DNA from: Bacteroidales bacterium | Lineage (GTDB): Bacteria; Bacteroidota; Bacteroidia; Bacteroidales; UBA6680 | Length of the DNA stretch: 64,000 nt | Reading direction: 5' to 3' | Assembly (NCBI GenBank): GCA_025210735.1 | Contig: JAOARD010000003.1 | Span: 1-64,000, forward strand | Shown: piece by piece, positions 35,606-43,191 of the stretch | How positions within the stretch are numbered: position 1 is the first letter of the stretch | How the letters are laid out: each line of letters begins with the position of its first letter | The notes under the pieces: model-generated | Told to the model about the DNA's origin: nothing | Database searches by the model: none | What the model saw: the letters and a program-made list of their open reading frames with translations, nothing else | Made by a program: the position numbers and the translations under genes

Positions 35606-37217
35606 ACAATACTTTAACGAAGCTCAACAAAACATAATGTATACCGGAGCTCATACAACTGTTGTTGTTGGAGGTAGACGTTTTGGTAAAACACATGGTG
35701 TCAGAGCTCCGTGGTTACAACGTAATTTTCAGTATATGCCCCGATCTGCTGGCGGAATTGTTGGAACATCACTACAGCAGATAAAAACCAGAACTCTGCC
35801 AGGAACTCTTCAGGCATTAGAACAATTTGGCTTTAAAAGAGATGTTCATTATTATGTAGGTCATAAACCTCCACGATCTGCAGGTTTCCAAAAACCGCAT
35901 ATAAAACCTATATCATACGATAATGTTTTATCCTGGTATAACGGCTCCATTTGGTATATGATATCACAGGACATCAAAGGATCCTCTAATTCACTAACAC
36001 TCGATTATATTGATATTGATGAAGCTAAATTCGTTGATTACGAGAAACTAAAAGATGAGACTATTCCTGCAAATGGTGGTTTTAAGGGTCATTTCTCTCA
36101 TTGTCCATACCATCATTCAATGCTAATATGTAGTGATATGCCAACTACAAAGAAAGGTTCATGGTTTCTTGACTACAGAGAAAAGATGAAGATTGAATTA
36201 CTTCAGGCTATTCACTCATTGTTAGTAGAAAAATACAACATAGAAAAAGAAGGCAAAGTTACTGCCTACAAAAAAAGACGTTATAGAGAGATTCAATTAC
36301 ATCTTGCTAAACTAAGATCTATTACAGTATACTATAAGGAGGTATCTACAATTGAGAATATACAATTACTTGGAGAGAAGTATATCAAGCAGATGAAAAG
36401 AGATCTTCCACCTTTAATATTCCAAACATCAATACTGTGTAAAAGGGTTACCAGATTGAAGGATGGTTTCTATCCCAGTCTAAGAGAATCTATACACTAC
36501 TATACAGCTTTCAATAACAGCTATCTAAGTGACTTAGGTTACGACTTCGAAAAATTAAAAGTTGGCAATATGGGATGCCGACAGGATGGTGATATAAATC
36601 CCAAAAAACCATTATTGATTGCTTTTGACTACAATGCTAATATAAACTGGCTTGTTGTTGGTCAGGTTGATGGCATGAAAATCAAAATCCTAAAAAGTTT
36701 CTTCGTTAAATACGAACGAAAATTACGTGAATTAGTAGATGACTTTTGTAATTATTATAGATTTCACCCAACTAAAGAAGTGGTTTATTACTACGATAGC
36801 ACTGCTATTGGCAGTAATTATGCCGTTAGTGACGAGGACTTTGCCTCTGTAATATGTAATCAATTTTACAAAAATAAATGGCGCATAGCAAAGGTATATA
36901 TGGGGAATCCTGAGAAACATAGGCAGAAACACTTAATGTTAGATCAATCATTAAAAGGTCAGAAATACTTAATTCCACAAATAAACAAAGCAAATAACGA
37001 AGCTCTTATTCTGGCCTTAGAACAGGCTGGTGTTAAAATAGGACGAAACGGATTCGAAAAGGATAAATCTAGAGAGAAGCTTGCTGAAACAGAAGAGGAT
37101 AAATTAGAACACAGAACTGATGGAACGGATGCTTTTGATACTTTGCTATTGGGGGCTTTCTTGTTTGGTTGGAATCATGGCTCAGGAATTATTTCGCCTA
37201 CAGGCTGGGTTGGTTAA
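35595..37217 (+). CDS. Terminase large subunit
   Basis: 540 residues. ATPase: Walker A GGRRFGKT (26-33), Walker B YIDIDEA (about 138-144). RNase H-like nuclease: Asp345 in LLIAFDYNAN, YYYDSTAIGS, and a final acidic motif in HRTDGTDAFDTLLLG. It drives DNA packaging and cuts concatemers. It ends the plus-strand head operon. Confidence 0.92.
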   Translation: MKNKQYFNEAQQNIMYTGAHTTVVVGGRRFGKTHGVRAPWLQRNFQYMPRSAGGIVGTSLQQIKTRTLPGTLQALEQFGFKRDVHYYVGHKPPRSAGFQKPHIKPISYDNVLSWYNGSIWYMISQDIKGSSNSLTLDYIDIDEAKFVDYEKLKDETIPANGGFKGHFSHCPYHHSMLICSDMPTTKKGSWFLDYREKMKIELLQAIHSLLVEKYNIEKEGKVTAYKKRRYREIQLHLAKLRSITVYYKEVSTIENIQLLGEKYIKQMKRDLPPLIFQTSILCKRVTRLKDGFYPSLRESIHYYTAFNNSYLSDLGYDFEKLKVGNMGCRQDGDINPKKPLLIAFDYNANINWLVVGQVDGMKIKILKSFFVKYERKLRELVDDFCNYYRFHPTKEVVYYYDSTAIGSNYAVSDEDFASVICNQFYKNKWRIAKVYMGNPEKHRQKHLMLDQSLKGQKYLIPQINKANNEALILALEQAGVKIGRNGFEKDKSREKLAETEEDKLEHRTDGTDAFDTLLLGAFLFGWNHGSGIISPTGWVG

Positions 37218-37294
37218 ATAAGCTTTTTATAACAAATATTTTAAACCTCTTTTTCATAGAGTTACTTAAAATATATGTTGTAAAAATAATCGAA

Positions 37295-37341
37295 GGAGTA
37301 AAAGTACCGGGGGTGAGCGCATGCTGAAGGGCTTTTACACC
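37295..37341 (+). other. Hairpin with GC-rich loop after terminase
   Basis: GGAGTAAAAG (37295-37304) pairs with CTTTTACACC (37332-37341) around a 27-base loop containing CGGGGGTGAGCGCATGC. Together with the terminator just after, this could be a small RNA or a processed 3' UTR. Confidence 0.4.
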
Positions 37342-37351
37342 TTATTCCGCG

Positions 37352-37379
37352 CACTAACCTATCAATACATAGGTTAGTG
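37352..37379. terminator. Bidirectional terminator between terminase and ArdC-like block
   Basis: CACTAACCTAT and ATAGGTTAGTG form a perfect 11-bp stem with a six-base loop. It separates the converging plus and minus transcripts. Confidence 0.85.
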
Positions 37380-37385
37380 TTTAAA

Positions 37386-37787
37386 TCACTCTTTATCATT
37401 TTTTATCGGCTCTACCTGAAGGTTACTAAACAGGTGACAAATTGGAAAAAATTCGTATTTGTGTTCATCGTCTTTCTCTTCTTCTTTCTCTTTTTGGTCT
37501 TTGTATTTTCCCTCTCTGGGTTGTGCCCATATAGTAAAAGATTTAGAACCTTTTTTCACTTTATATCCCGTTTTTCTCCATTGAACTAAGGTTTTAAACT
37601 CCTCCGCTCCTTCTGTATCATACATATACTTTAACAGCATATAATTAACTGTTCTACTAGCCCAAAATAGCTGTTCTGTTATTGTTCCTGCATCTTCCTG
37701 TTTCTGCTTTTTTAATGCTTCTGCTTTTCTGCTAAGTTCAGAAAGTGCAATTCTTTTCTTTTGCTTTTCGCTTAACTCTTTACTCAT
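37386..37787 (-). CDS. ArdC-N-like small protein, paralog 2
   Basis: 133 residues. FWASRTVNYMLLKYMY, then FKTLVQWRKTGYKVKKGSKSFTIWAQP, resemble the N-terminal ssDNA-binding domain of ArdC antirestriction proteins (NxxLL, then FxTxxQWxxxGxxVKKGxK). The metalloprotease half of ArdC is absent. Overlaps the paralog at 37784 by four bases. An anti-defence role is inferred. Confidence 0.55.
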   Translation of the reverse strand: MSKELSEKQKKRIALSELSRKAEALKKQKQEDAGTITEQLFWASRTVNYMLLKYMYDTEGAEEFKTLVQWRKTGYKVKKGSKSFTIWAQPREGKYKDQKEKEEEKDDEHKYEFFPICHLFSNLQVEPIKNDKE

Positions 37788-38200
37788 AATATTAAATCAA
37801 GATTGATTGTTTCAAACTTCTTTTTTTTAGCAGTATTGGTTGTTGTTGGTTCCTGTGATTCCTGATAGCGATAAACTTGTTTATCAGAGAAGAGATATTT
37901 TAAAGGGCAATATCTTATTTTTTCAAACTTCTTTACAACTTCTACAGGTTGCCCCCAGATAACAAAAGCGCTAGACCCTTTTATAATTGTATATCCTTCT
38001 TTGGTCCACTCTTCAAAGGTTTTAAACTCAACCTCCCCGTTAAGGTTGTAAATCTGATGCATTAGTATATAGTTTATTGATCGGGTACGCCAAAACGTTT
38101 TTAAATCTTCGCTTTTTGCACTCTCTATTTTTTCTGTTCTAAGCTTTAACGCTTCATTAGAAAGCCGTTTAAGCTCTTTACGTCTATCTAAAAAATTCAT
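37784..38200 (-). CDS. ArdC-N-like small protein, paralog 1
   Basis: 138 residues with the same pattern: FWRTRSINYILMHQIY, then FKTFEEWTKEGYTIIKGSSAFVIWGQP. The two paralogs are about 35-40 percent identical by eye in the core. A GAGGGG/CCCCTC hairpin (38216-38231) sits 16 bases before the start and may affect translation. Confidence 0.55.
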   Translation of the reverse strand: MNFLDRRKELKRLSNEALKLRTEKIESAKSEDLKTFWRTRSINYILMHQIYNLNGEVEFKTFEEWTKEGYTIIKGSSAFVIWGQPVEVVKKFEKIRYCPLKYLFSDKQVYRYQESQEPTTTNTAKKKKFETINLDLIL

Positions 38201-38239
38201 AATTAAAGGAGTTTAGAGGGGTTTCCCCCTCCTGGGTGA

Positions 38240-38626
38240 TTACTTGATTAATTCTTGTTTAAGTGCTTCGATTTTGATATCCATCTTATCAGAGATAAAG
38301 AGTAAAAACTCTTTTATTAAAACAGGATTATTAATTGAAAAAATATCCTCATTTCTATAGTCATTACTTCCTTTCGATGATAATGTAAGGTTGTACATAT
38401 TAGTTGTAAAGTCGTCAATTTTCCCACTCTCATCAATTATAGTAACATGACTATTTATTGAGTCCTGCCAACTTTTAAGCTGTTCCGACTGCTTAACAAG
38501 ATTCTGTTTTTCTCTAAAGAACATTACTTGCTCTTCATAGGTTTGCGGAATCTTCAAAGCTTTGCTTTTGTCGTTGTTTTTAGTCTCTGTTTCTTTTTTG
38601 GTAATCTCTAAACTCTTTTTGTTCAT
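38240..38626 (-). CDS. Hypothetical first gene of the reverse block
   Basis: 128 residues from ATG 38626 (MNKKSLEITKKETETK); a frame from 38752 would cross the promoter and conserved leader. Lys-rich helical start, then a mixed domain (SHVTIIDESGKIDDFTTNMYNL). No family recognised. Its leader matches that of the 29119 ORF, which fixes the start. Confidence 0.6.
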   Translation of the reverse strand: MNKKSLEITKKETETKNNDKSKALKIPQTYEEQVMFFREKQNLVKQSEQLKSWQDSINSHVTIIDESGKIDDFTTNMYNLTLSSKGSNDYRNEDIFSINNPVLIKEFLLFISDKMDIKIEALKQELIK

Positions 38627-38654
38627 CGTTTTAATTTTTAATGTGTTAGCAATA
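38627..38654 (-). promoter_or_regulatory. Shared early leader element
   Basis: On the reverse strand TGCTAACACATT, an A-rich stretch, then ACG directly before the ATG; 24 of 28 bases ending at the start codon match the leader of the plus-strand gene at 29119. The AGCGAAATCGCT palindrome lies further upstream (38696-38707). Confidence 0.6.
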
Positions 38655-38759
38655 CATTTATCTTTTTCTTTATATAATAAAGATACAAAAAATATAGCGA
38701 AATCGCTAATATATAAAAACATCGACAACACCTCCCGTTTAAAAAAAACCAAAACACTG

Positions 38760-38965
38760 ATAATCTAACATATAAGGGTATGAAATAAAGGGAATTTTCC
38801 CATTTTTCTGTCGTAAGACCCCGCCCCGCCCTGTCTAGTTTTGGTAATTACCATTAGTATAAAATCGTGTTATATGCAGGTATTAGATTGATTCTAAATA
38901 AGAAAAATAATTCAGGTAATTACCAAACCGCCTCGGGGGTGGCATCGTGTGTAGGCTGCTTCGGC
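38760..38965. other. Non-coding region with palindromes and GC tract
   Basis: No gene. It contains a C-rich tract at 38817-38835 (GACCCCGCCCCGCCCTGTC) in otherwise AT-rich DNA, two copies of the palindrome GGTAATTACC (38843-38852, 38915-38924), the 17-bp repeat at 38885-38901, and CCGCCTCGGGGGTGG. Between terminase and portal, this would suit a packaging (cos/pac) site or a divergent control region. Confidence 0.5.
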
Positions 38966-39000
38966 TGTCCTTTAAGCTGCTAAATCCGATTACCATATTG
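38966..39000 (+). promoter_or_regulatory. Phage late promoter, portal operon
   Basis: TGTCCTTTA at 38966-38974 and CATATTG at 38994-39000, 28 bases start to start, 14 bases before the ATG at 39014. Confidence 0.6.
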
Positions 39001-39013
39001 TAAATAAAAACAT

Positions 39014-39241
39014 ATGGTACATGTAGGTCTGATACATAAGCTCGTGGACACAAATAACAAGGAGTTCTCAATCTCCTTTGTTTCTAAAGAGGGTGAATTA
39101 ATAAAAATAAAAAAGTGTGTCTGTACCAGCTTTTACAGCAGTGGTAGAACAATGAATATAAAGATCTTACCTTCCAATCAAGTTATAACAATAAGAAGAG
39201 CATCTATTGTTGAGTTCAATGGCGAGGAGGTATTCTTATGA
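39014..39241 (+). CDS. Small hypothetical protein before portal
   Basis: 75 residues, beta-rich (EFSISFVSKEGELIKIKKCVC). The stop overlaps the portal start by four bases (ATGA). No family recognised. Confidence 0.6.
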   Translation: MVHVGLIHKLVDTNNKEFSISFVSKEGELIKIKKCVCTSFYSSGRTMNIKILPSNQVITIRRASIVEFNGEEVFL

Positions 39242-40569
39242 TAAATGACAATATAATAGATATAGGATACCTATCTGAATGCAAGGCTGTAATTATGCAG
39301 CAAAGTAGCAGGGAGATATTTAAAGAACCTGAATCCTCAGTAACTATAGGTAAGTATACCGTATGCCCCTGGGGAAAGAACAATGATCTTCCTCAACAAG
39401 TAATGAAGAAGATAAAGAAGAGTGAGGTTGTTAATTCTAATTTATTATTCAATACTCTTGTAGCATATGGACAAGGCATTAAACCTGCCAAAAGAGTTAT
39501 CAAAAAAGGTAAGACTACCTATGAGGATGTAACAGATCAGCAAGTTCTTGATTTCTTCGAAGAGAATGATATTACCGGGTGGTGGCTTGAGTCTTGCACT
39601 GATATGAAAACATTCTTTAATGTTTTTCCTGAAGTAATACTTAGCAATGATGGTAAGACAATTACTGAATTGTCCCATAAAGAAGCTGTGTACAGTCGTT
39701 GGACTGTAATGAACAAAAAAACAGCACAGATAGATTATCACCTATACAGTTCAAAATGGGATGATTCTCCTTCTGAAGAAAATGTTGAACCGACACCTGC
39801 ATTGCACAGAAAAAGGCCTCTAAAAGATCTTAGAGAACGCATTGAAAAAGGATCTAAAGACAGGCGTTTTGTAATACCGGTAACCTTTCCTACACCAGGT
39901 AAATTATACTATTCAGAACCTGCATGGTGGAGTATCTTTGAATCAGGCTGGTATGATTTTTTAACGATGATTCCTGAGTTTAAAAAAGCTCTATTAAAGA
40001 ATCAGATGGCTGTAAGATTTATAATATACATCTCTGACAAATATTGGTCTGAGCTCTTTCAGGCAGAAGGTATTGATGTTACAGATAATGATGCTGTTGT
40101 AAAGAGAAAACAAGAGGAATATGATAAGTTCAACAAATTCCTCTCTGGAGAGAAAAATGCAGGCAAAGCCATTGTTGCTTTAAAGAAGTTTATGGCAGCA
40201 GGTAACAGTGGAGCTTTTGAAAAATATGTAGAGATAGAACCTATTAAAGGTGATATTAAAGGTGGAGAATATATAGAAGACAGTGAAGAGGTTAGCAATA
40301 TTGTTAGTTATGCAATGAGTGTTCACCCCTCTCTGATCGGCAGCACTCCAGGAAAGAATAAAGGATCCTTCTCCGGCACAGACAAAAGAGAACTCTTTAT
40401 GATAAAGCAGGCAATGGAAAAGCCTTTCCGTGATAGAATACTAAGAGTTCTCACTGTAATAAAACGCTATAATAATTGGCCTGAAGATATTGTCTTTATG
40501 GTTCCGGATATAGAGTTCACAACCCTTGATGAAAAGAAAAACGGTAAGAAAGAAGTTGAAAAGGAATAG
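39238..40569 (+). CDS. Phage portal protein
   Basis: 443 residues. CPWGKNNDLPQQ, LLFNTLVAYGQGI and a C-terminal region with VSYAMSVHPSLIGSTPGKNKGSFSGTDKRE (split here for length it matches the portal pattern of hinge plus stem) and FRDRILRVLTVIKRYNNWP. Portals form the dodecameric vertex for DNA entry. It is separated from the terminase by the reverse block, which is unusual. Confidence 0.8.
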   Translation: MINDNIIDIGYLSECKAVIMQQSSREIFKEPESSVTIGKYTVCPWGKNNDLPQQVMKKIKKSEVVNSNLLFNTLVAYGQGIKPAKRVIKKGKTTYEDVTDQQVLDFFEENDITGWWLESCTDMKTFFNVFPEVILSNDGKTITELSHKEAVYSRWTVMNKKTAQIDYHLYSSKWDDSPSEENVEPTPALHRKRPLKDLRERIEKGSKDRRFVIPVTFPTPGKLYYSEPAWWSIFESGWYDFLTMIPEFKKALLKNQMAVRFIIYISDKYWSELFQAEGIDVTDNDAVVKRKQEEYDKFNKFLSGEKNAGKAIVALKKFMAAGNSGAFEKYVEIEPIKGDIKGGEYIEDSEEVSNIVSYAMSVHPSLIGSTPGKNKGSFSGTDKRELFMIKQAMEKPFRDRILRVLTVIKRYNNWPEDIVFMVPDIEFTTLDEKKNGKKEVEKE

Positions 40570-40571
40570 AT

Positions 40572-41378
40572 ATGATAGAGTTCAGTATTGATAATATGAA
40601 AAAGATTATACCTACAATATTAGGTGATAATGCTGATATATATAAAGATGAGTTTGACGATTCGTCAGAAACTATAAAGGATGAAATTATTGGTGACTCT
40701 TTGTTCGAATCAATAAGTGAAGATCTCACTTTGCAAAAAAAGACAGAAAGGGTAATCTATCTTAAAACCTTCCTAAATAGAATACCAGAATTAGATCTTG
40801 TATTAACCGATGCTGGCTTTGCTGTTGTAGGTAATAAAAACTACTCTCCTGCAAGTCGCCAAAGAGTTGATAAGCTAATAGAACAGATAGAGAAGAAGTA
40901 TGATAATAGTATAGAAAAACTATACACTTATTTAGAAAAAACAGAGAAACATCATGAAAAATGGAAAGATTCGCCTGCTTACTCAATACTGTCAGATGTA
41001 TTTATTCATACACTTAATGAACTTAAAAGACATGTTTCATTTTCAGGATCAAGAGCTGAATTTAAAATGTTAAGAGCATCTATGATCAACTATCAGAAGA
41101 TCTACCTTGAGAAAATAATAAGTACAGAGTATTGCGAATACCTGTTAAAAGGTAAAGATTTAGATGATAATGATACTGAGGTATTAGAGTTATGCAAGTT
41201 TGCAACAGCAAATTACGTTACAACAAACACCATTGAAGCAGAGATATACCAAGCTAGAATAAAAGGATTACTCAATAAAGCTGATAACTATCCTATTTAT
41301 AAGGAAAGTGAACTGTATGCAAAATTACAAGTAAAACCTTCAGTAAACTTAGATAAAAGCGTAATTGGATTCGGATGA
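40572..41378 (+). CDS. Head-tail adaptor region protein, unknown
   Basis: 268 residues, helical and acidic at the start; KHHEKWKDSPAYSIL, then LRASMINYQKIYLE. It lies two bases after the portal gene and overlaps the next by four bases. Resembles uncharacterised proteins following portal genes in Bacteroidota phages; function inferred from position only. Confidence 0.55.
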   Translation: MIEFSIDNMKKIIPTILGDNADIYKDEFDDSSETIKDEIIGDSLFESISEDLTLQKKTERVIYLKTFLNRIPELDLVLTDAGFAVVGNKNYSPASRQRVDKLIEQIEKKYDNSIEKLYTYLEKTEKHHEKWKDSPAYSILSDVFIHTLNELKRHVSFSGSRAEFKMLRASMINYQKIYLEKIISTEYCEYLLKGKDLDDNDTEVLELCKFATANYVTTNTIEAEIYQARIKGLLNKADNYPIYKESELYAKLQVKPSVNLDKSVIGFG

Positions 41379-42142
41379 AAAGAGTAGATATAAAAGTTTG
41401 CAACTGGAACAATATTACCGATAAACAACTTATCAGAATTGCAGCATTGTTTCGGGAACAACCAGAAGAACTCACTTTTAATGTAAAAGCCTTTATGATA
41501 CTAACAGATCTAAGGCTCATGCGCAAACAAACAATTATTGATAAGGATGGGTGCTGGCGATGGTTTAAGGATTCAAGAAACAAGAAGATCCTTATCAATC
41601 TTGAAGAGATCAATTGGGTTATTAAAAAATTCGATTGGCTTACTAATAGTATTCAACTTCCGAATAACATTAAAACTATTGGAAAGTATCGTGGTACAGA
41701 TCGTAAAATATATACTGTCACTTTACAACAGTATCTTACTGCCGATATATTCTATAATGCATATTCTGTTAAACAGAAAATTATGTTTCTAAATAAGTTT
41801 GTTGGCTGTCTGTATCTAAAAAAAGGAGAAGTATTTAATCCTGAATCAGTAAACAAATACGGAAAAAGATTCATGTTTAAATCTAATAACGTTAAAACAG
41901 CTGTTTACTTATGGTTTACCGGAGTTAAAGAGTTCTTAAAGAATAAATATCCTAACCTCTTCAGCGGTGCTGATGATGCTGAACCAGGGCAGGATCCTTC
42001 AGAAATATTTCTGAACACACTATCTTCTTTGAATGATGGAGATATTACTAGAAACCCTAAATTATTAAACTCTCCGGTTCATGAAGCTTTTAAACAACTA
42101 GATGTTAAACTTGAACAAATAAAGGATTTAGAGAATGTTTGA
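41375..42142 (+). CDS. Hypothetical head-tail connector region protein
   Basis: 255 residues. LTFNVKAFMILTDLRLM near the start and a C-terminal helical part. Overlaps both neighbours (four and eight bases). In several tailed phages a gene here encodes a chaperone-like protein for the tail; no motif confirms this. Confidence 0.5.
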   Translation: MKRVDIKVCNWNNITDKQLIRIAALFREQPEELTFNVKAFMILTDLRLMRKQTIIDKDGCWRWFKDSRNKKILINLEEINWVIKKFDWLTNSIQLPNNIKTIGKYRGTDRKIYTVTLQQYLTADIFYNAYSVKQKIMFLNKFVGCLYLKKGEVFNPESVNKYGKRFMFKSNNVKTAVYLWFTGVKEFLKNKYPNLFSGADDAEPGQDPSEIFLNTLSSLNDGDITRNPKLLNSPVHEAFKQLDVKLEQIKDLENV

Positions 42143-42578
42143 TTGTTATAGCTATATAGAAAAGAAGCTGCCTGTTATTATCCCTGATGCCGGACTAAAC
42201 TCTGTTTCCGGATTAGGCGAATTAGAGGAGCTTCTTCTTGAAAAAGTAAGAGATAAAAAAGACATAGAAATATGTGTTGAGGATATAGACTTAGGTAACT
42301 TGGACTTTAATGAAGGATTTACAAATGTCGGTTATTTCTCTTTTTATGTACTTGTTAAAGCTACTCTTAATAGTGAATCAAGACGTAAAGCAAAAAGTAA
42401 AGCTCTTACAGAAGGTTTCAAATTGTTAAAAGAAATAAATAAAGATTCTAAGGAATACGACTCTCCAACATATGGACTTGACAAGAAAAAGATCAATTAT
42501 ATTGGAGTTGGTCCTGTTGCAGAAAACTACCACGGATATCATATGTCATTTATAATAAAAAATGAGATAGGATTATGA
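42135..42578 (+). CDS. Tail terminator-like protein (tentative)
   Basis: 147 residues of mixed alpha/beta with size and position of tail-terminator or neck proteins: IEICVEDIDLGN, VGYFSFYVLVKATL, YHGYHMSFIIKNEI. Overlaps the next gene by four bases. Confidence 0.5.
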   Translation: MFDCYSYIEKKLPVIIPDAGLNSVSGLGELEELLLEKVRDKKDIEICVEDIDLGNLDFNEGFTNVGYFSFYVLVKATLNSESRRKAKSKALTEGFKLLKEINKDSKEYDSPTYGLDKKKINYIGVGPVAENYHGYHMSFIIKNEIGL

Positions 42579-43138
42579 ACGAGAAAAGCCAGGAACAATT
42601 TCTTAAAGAGTGGGCACAAGTTGTTATAAAAATGTGGGAAGGCAAAATGAATGCTTTAGACATATATGACACAGGAGTACTATTTAACTCTTTTATAAAT
42701 CACATCATGACTGCTGCAAATGGCGATATATCAAAGATTGACTTCATATTCAAGGAATATGGCTTATACGTTGACATGGGAGTTGGTAAAGAGATAAGCA
42801 AAGGCAATGATGGAGATCTTAGTGATAATGCATATTTTGATCACTCTACGCAAAGTTACCAGATGAAAAGAAAAGCAAAGCCCTGGTATTCGAAAGTGTT
42901 CTTCAGAGAAATTATGAAGCTAAAGGAGTTCTTAGCAAAATACTACGCAAAAGAAGCTGCTTGTTTAATTGCTGAAGGAATTGAAAGTGCATTTGACCAA
43001 AGATATAATAAACAATCAAAAACAGTTAGTTCTCTTCGTACTGTTGCATACAGAGATAGTTCAAATGCAAGAAGGCGTAAAAATTACCTAAAGAAACAAA
43101 TGGGTGATAAATTCAATGATATAAATAGAGGTAAATAG
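42575..43138 (+). CDS. HK97 gp10-like tail component (tentative)
   Basis: 187 residues. FIFKEYGLYVDMGVGKEISKG followed by a basic C-terminus (NARRRKNYLKKQ) resembles gp10-like tail completion proteins of Bacteroidota phages. A late promoter begins two bases after its stop. Confidence 0.55.
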   Translation: MNEKSQEQFLKEWAQVVIKMWEGKMNALDIYDTGVLFNSFINHIMTAANGDISKIDFIFKEYGLYVDMGVGKEISKGNDGDLSDNAYFDHSTQSYQMKRKAKPWYSKVFFREIMKLKEFLAKYYAKEAACLIAEGIESAFDQRYNKQSKTVSSLRTVAYRDSSNARRRKNYLKKQMGDKFNDINRGK

Positions 43139-43139
43139 C

Positions 43140-43174
43140 TGTCCTTTATCCTTTAGTACTCTAAAAATATATTG
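43140..43174 (+). promoter_or_regulatory. Phage late promoter, tape measure
   Basis: TGTCCTTTA at 43140-43148 and TATATTG at 43168-43174, 28 bases start to start, 17 bases before the ATG at 43192. Confidence 0.65.
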
Positions 43175-43191
43175 CCTAAAAAGTAATATAT

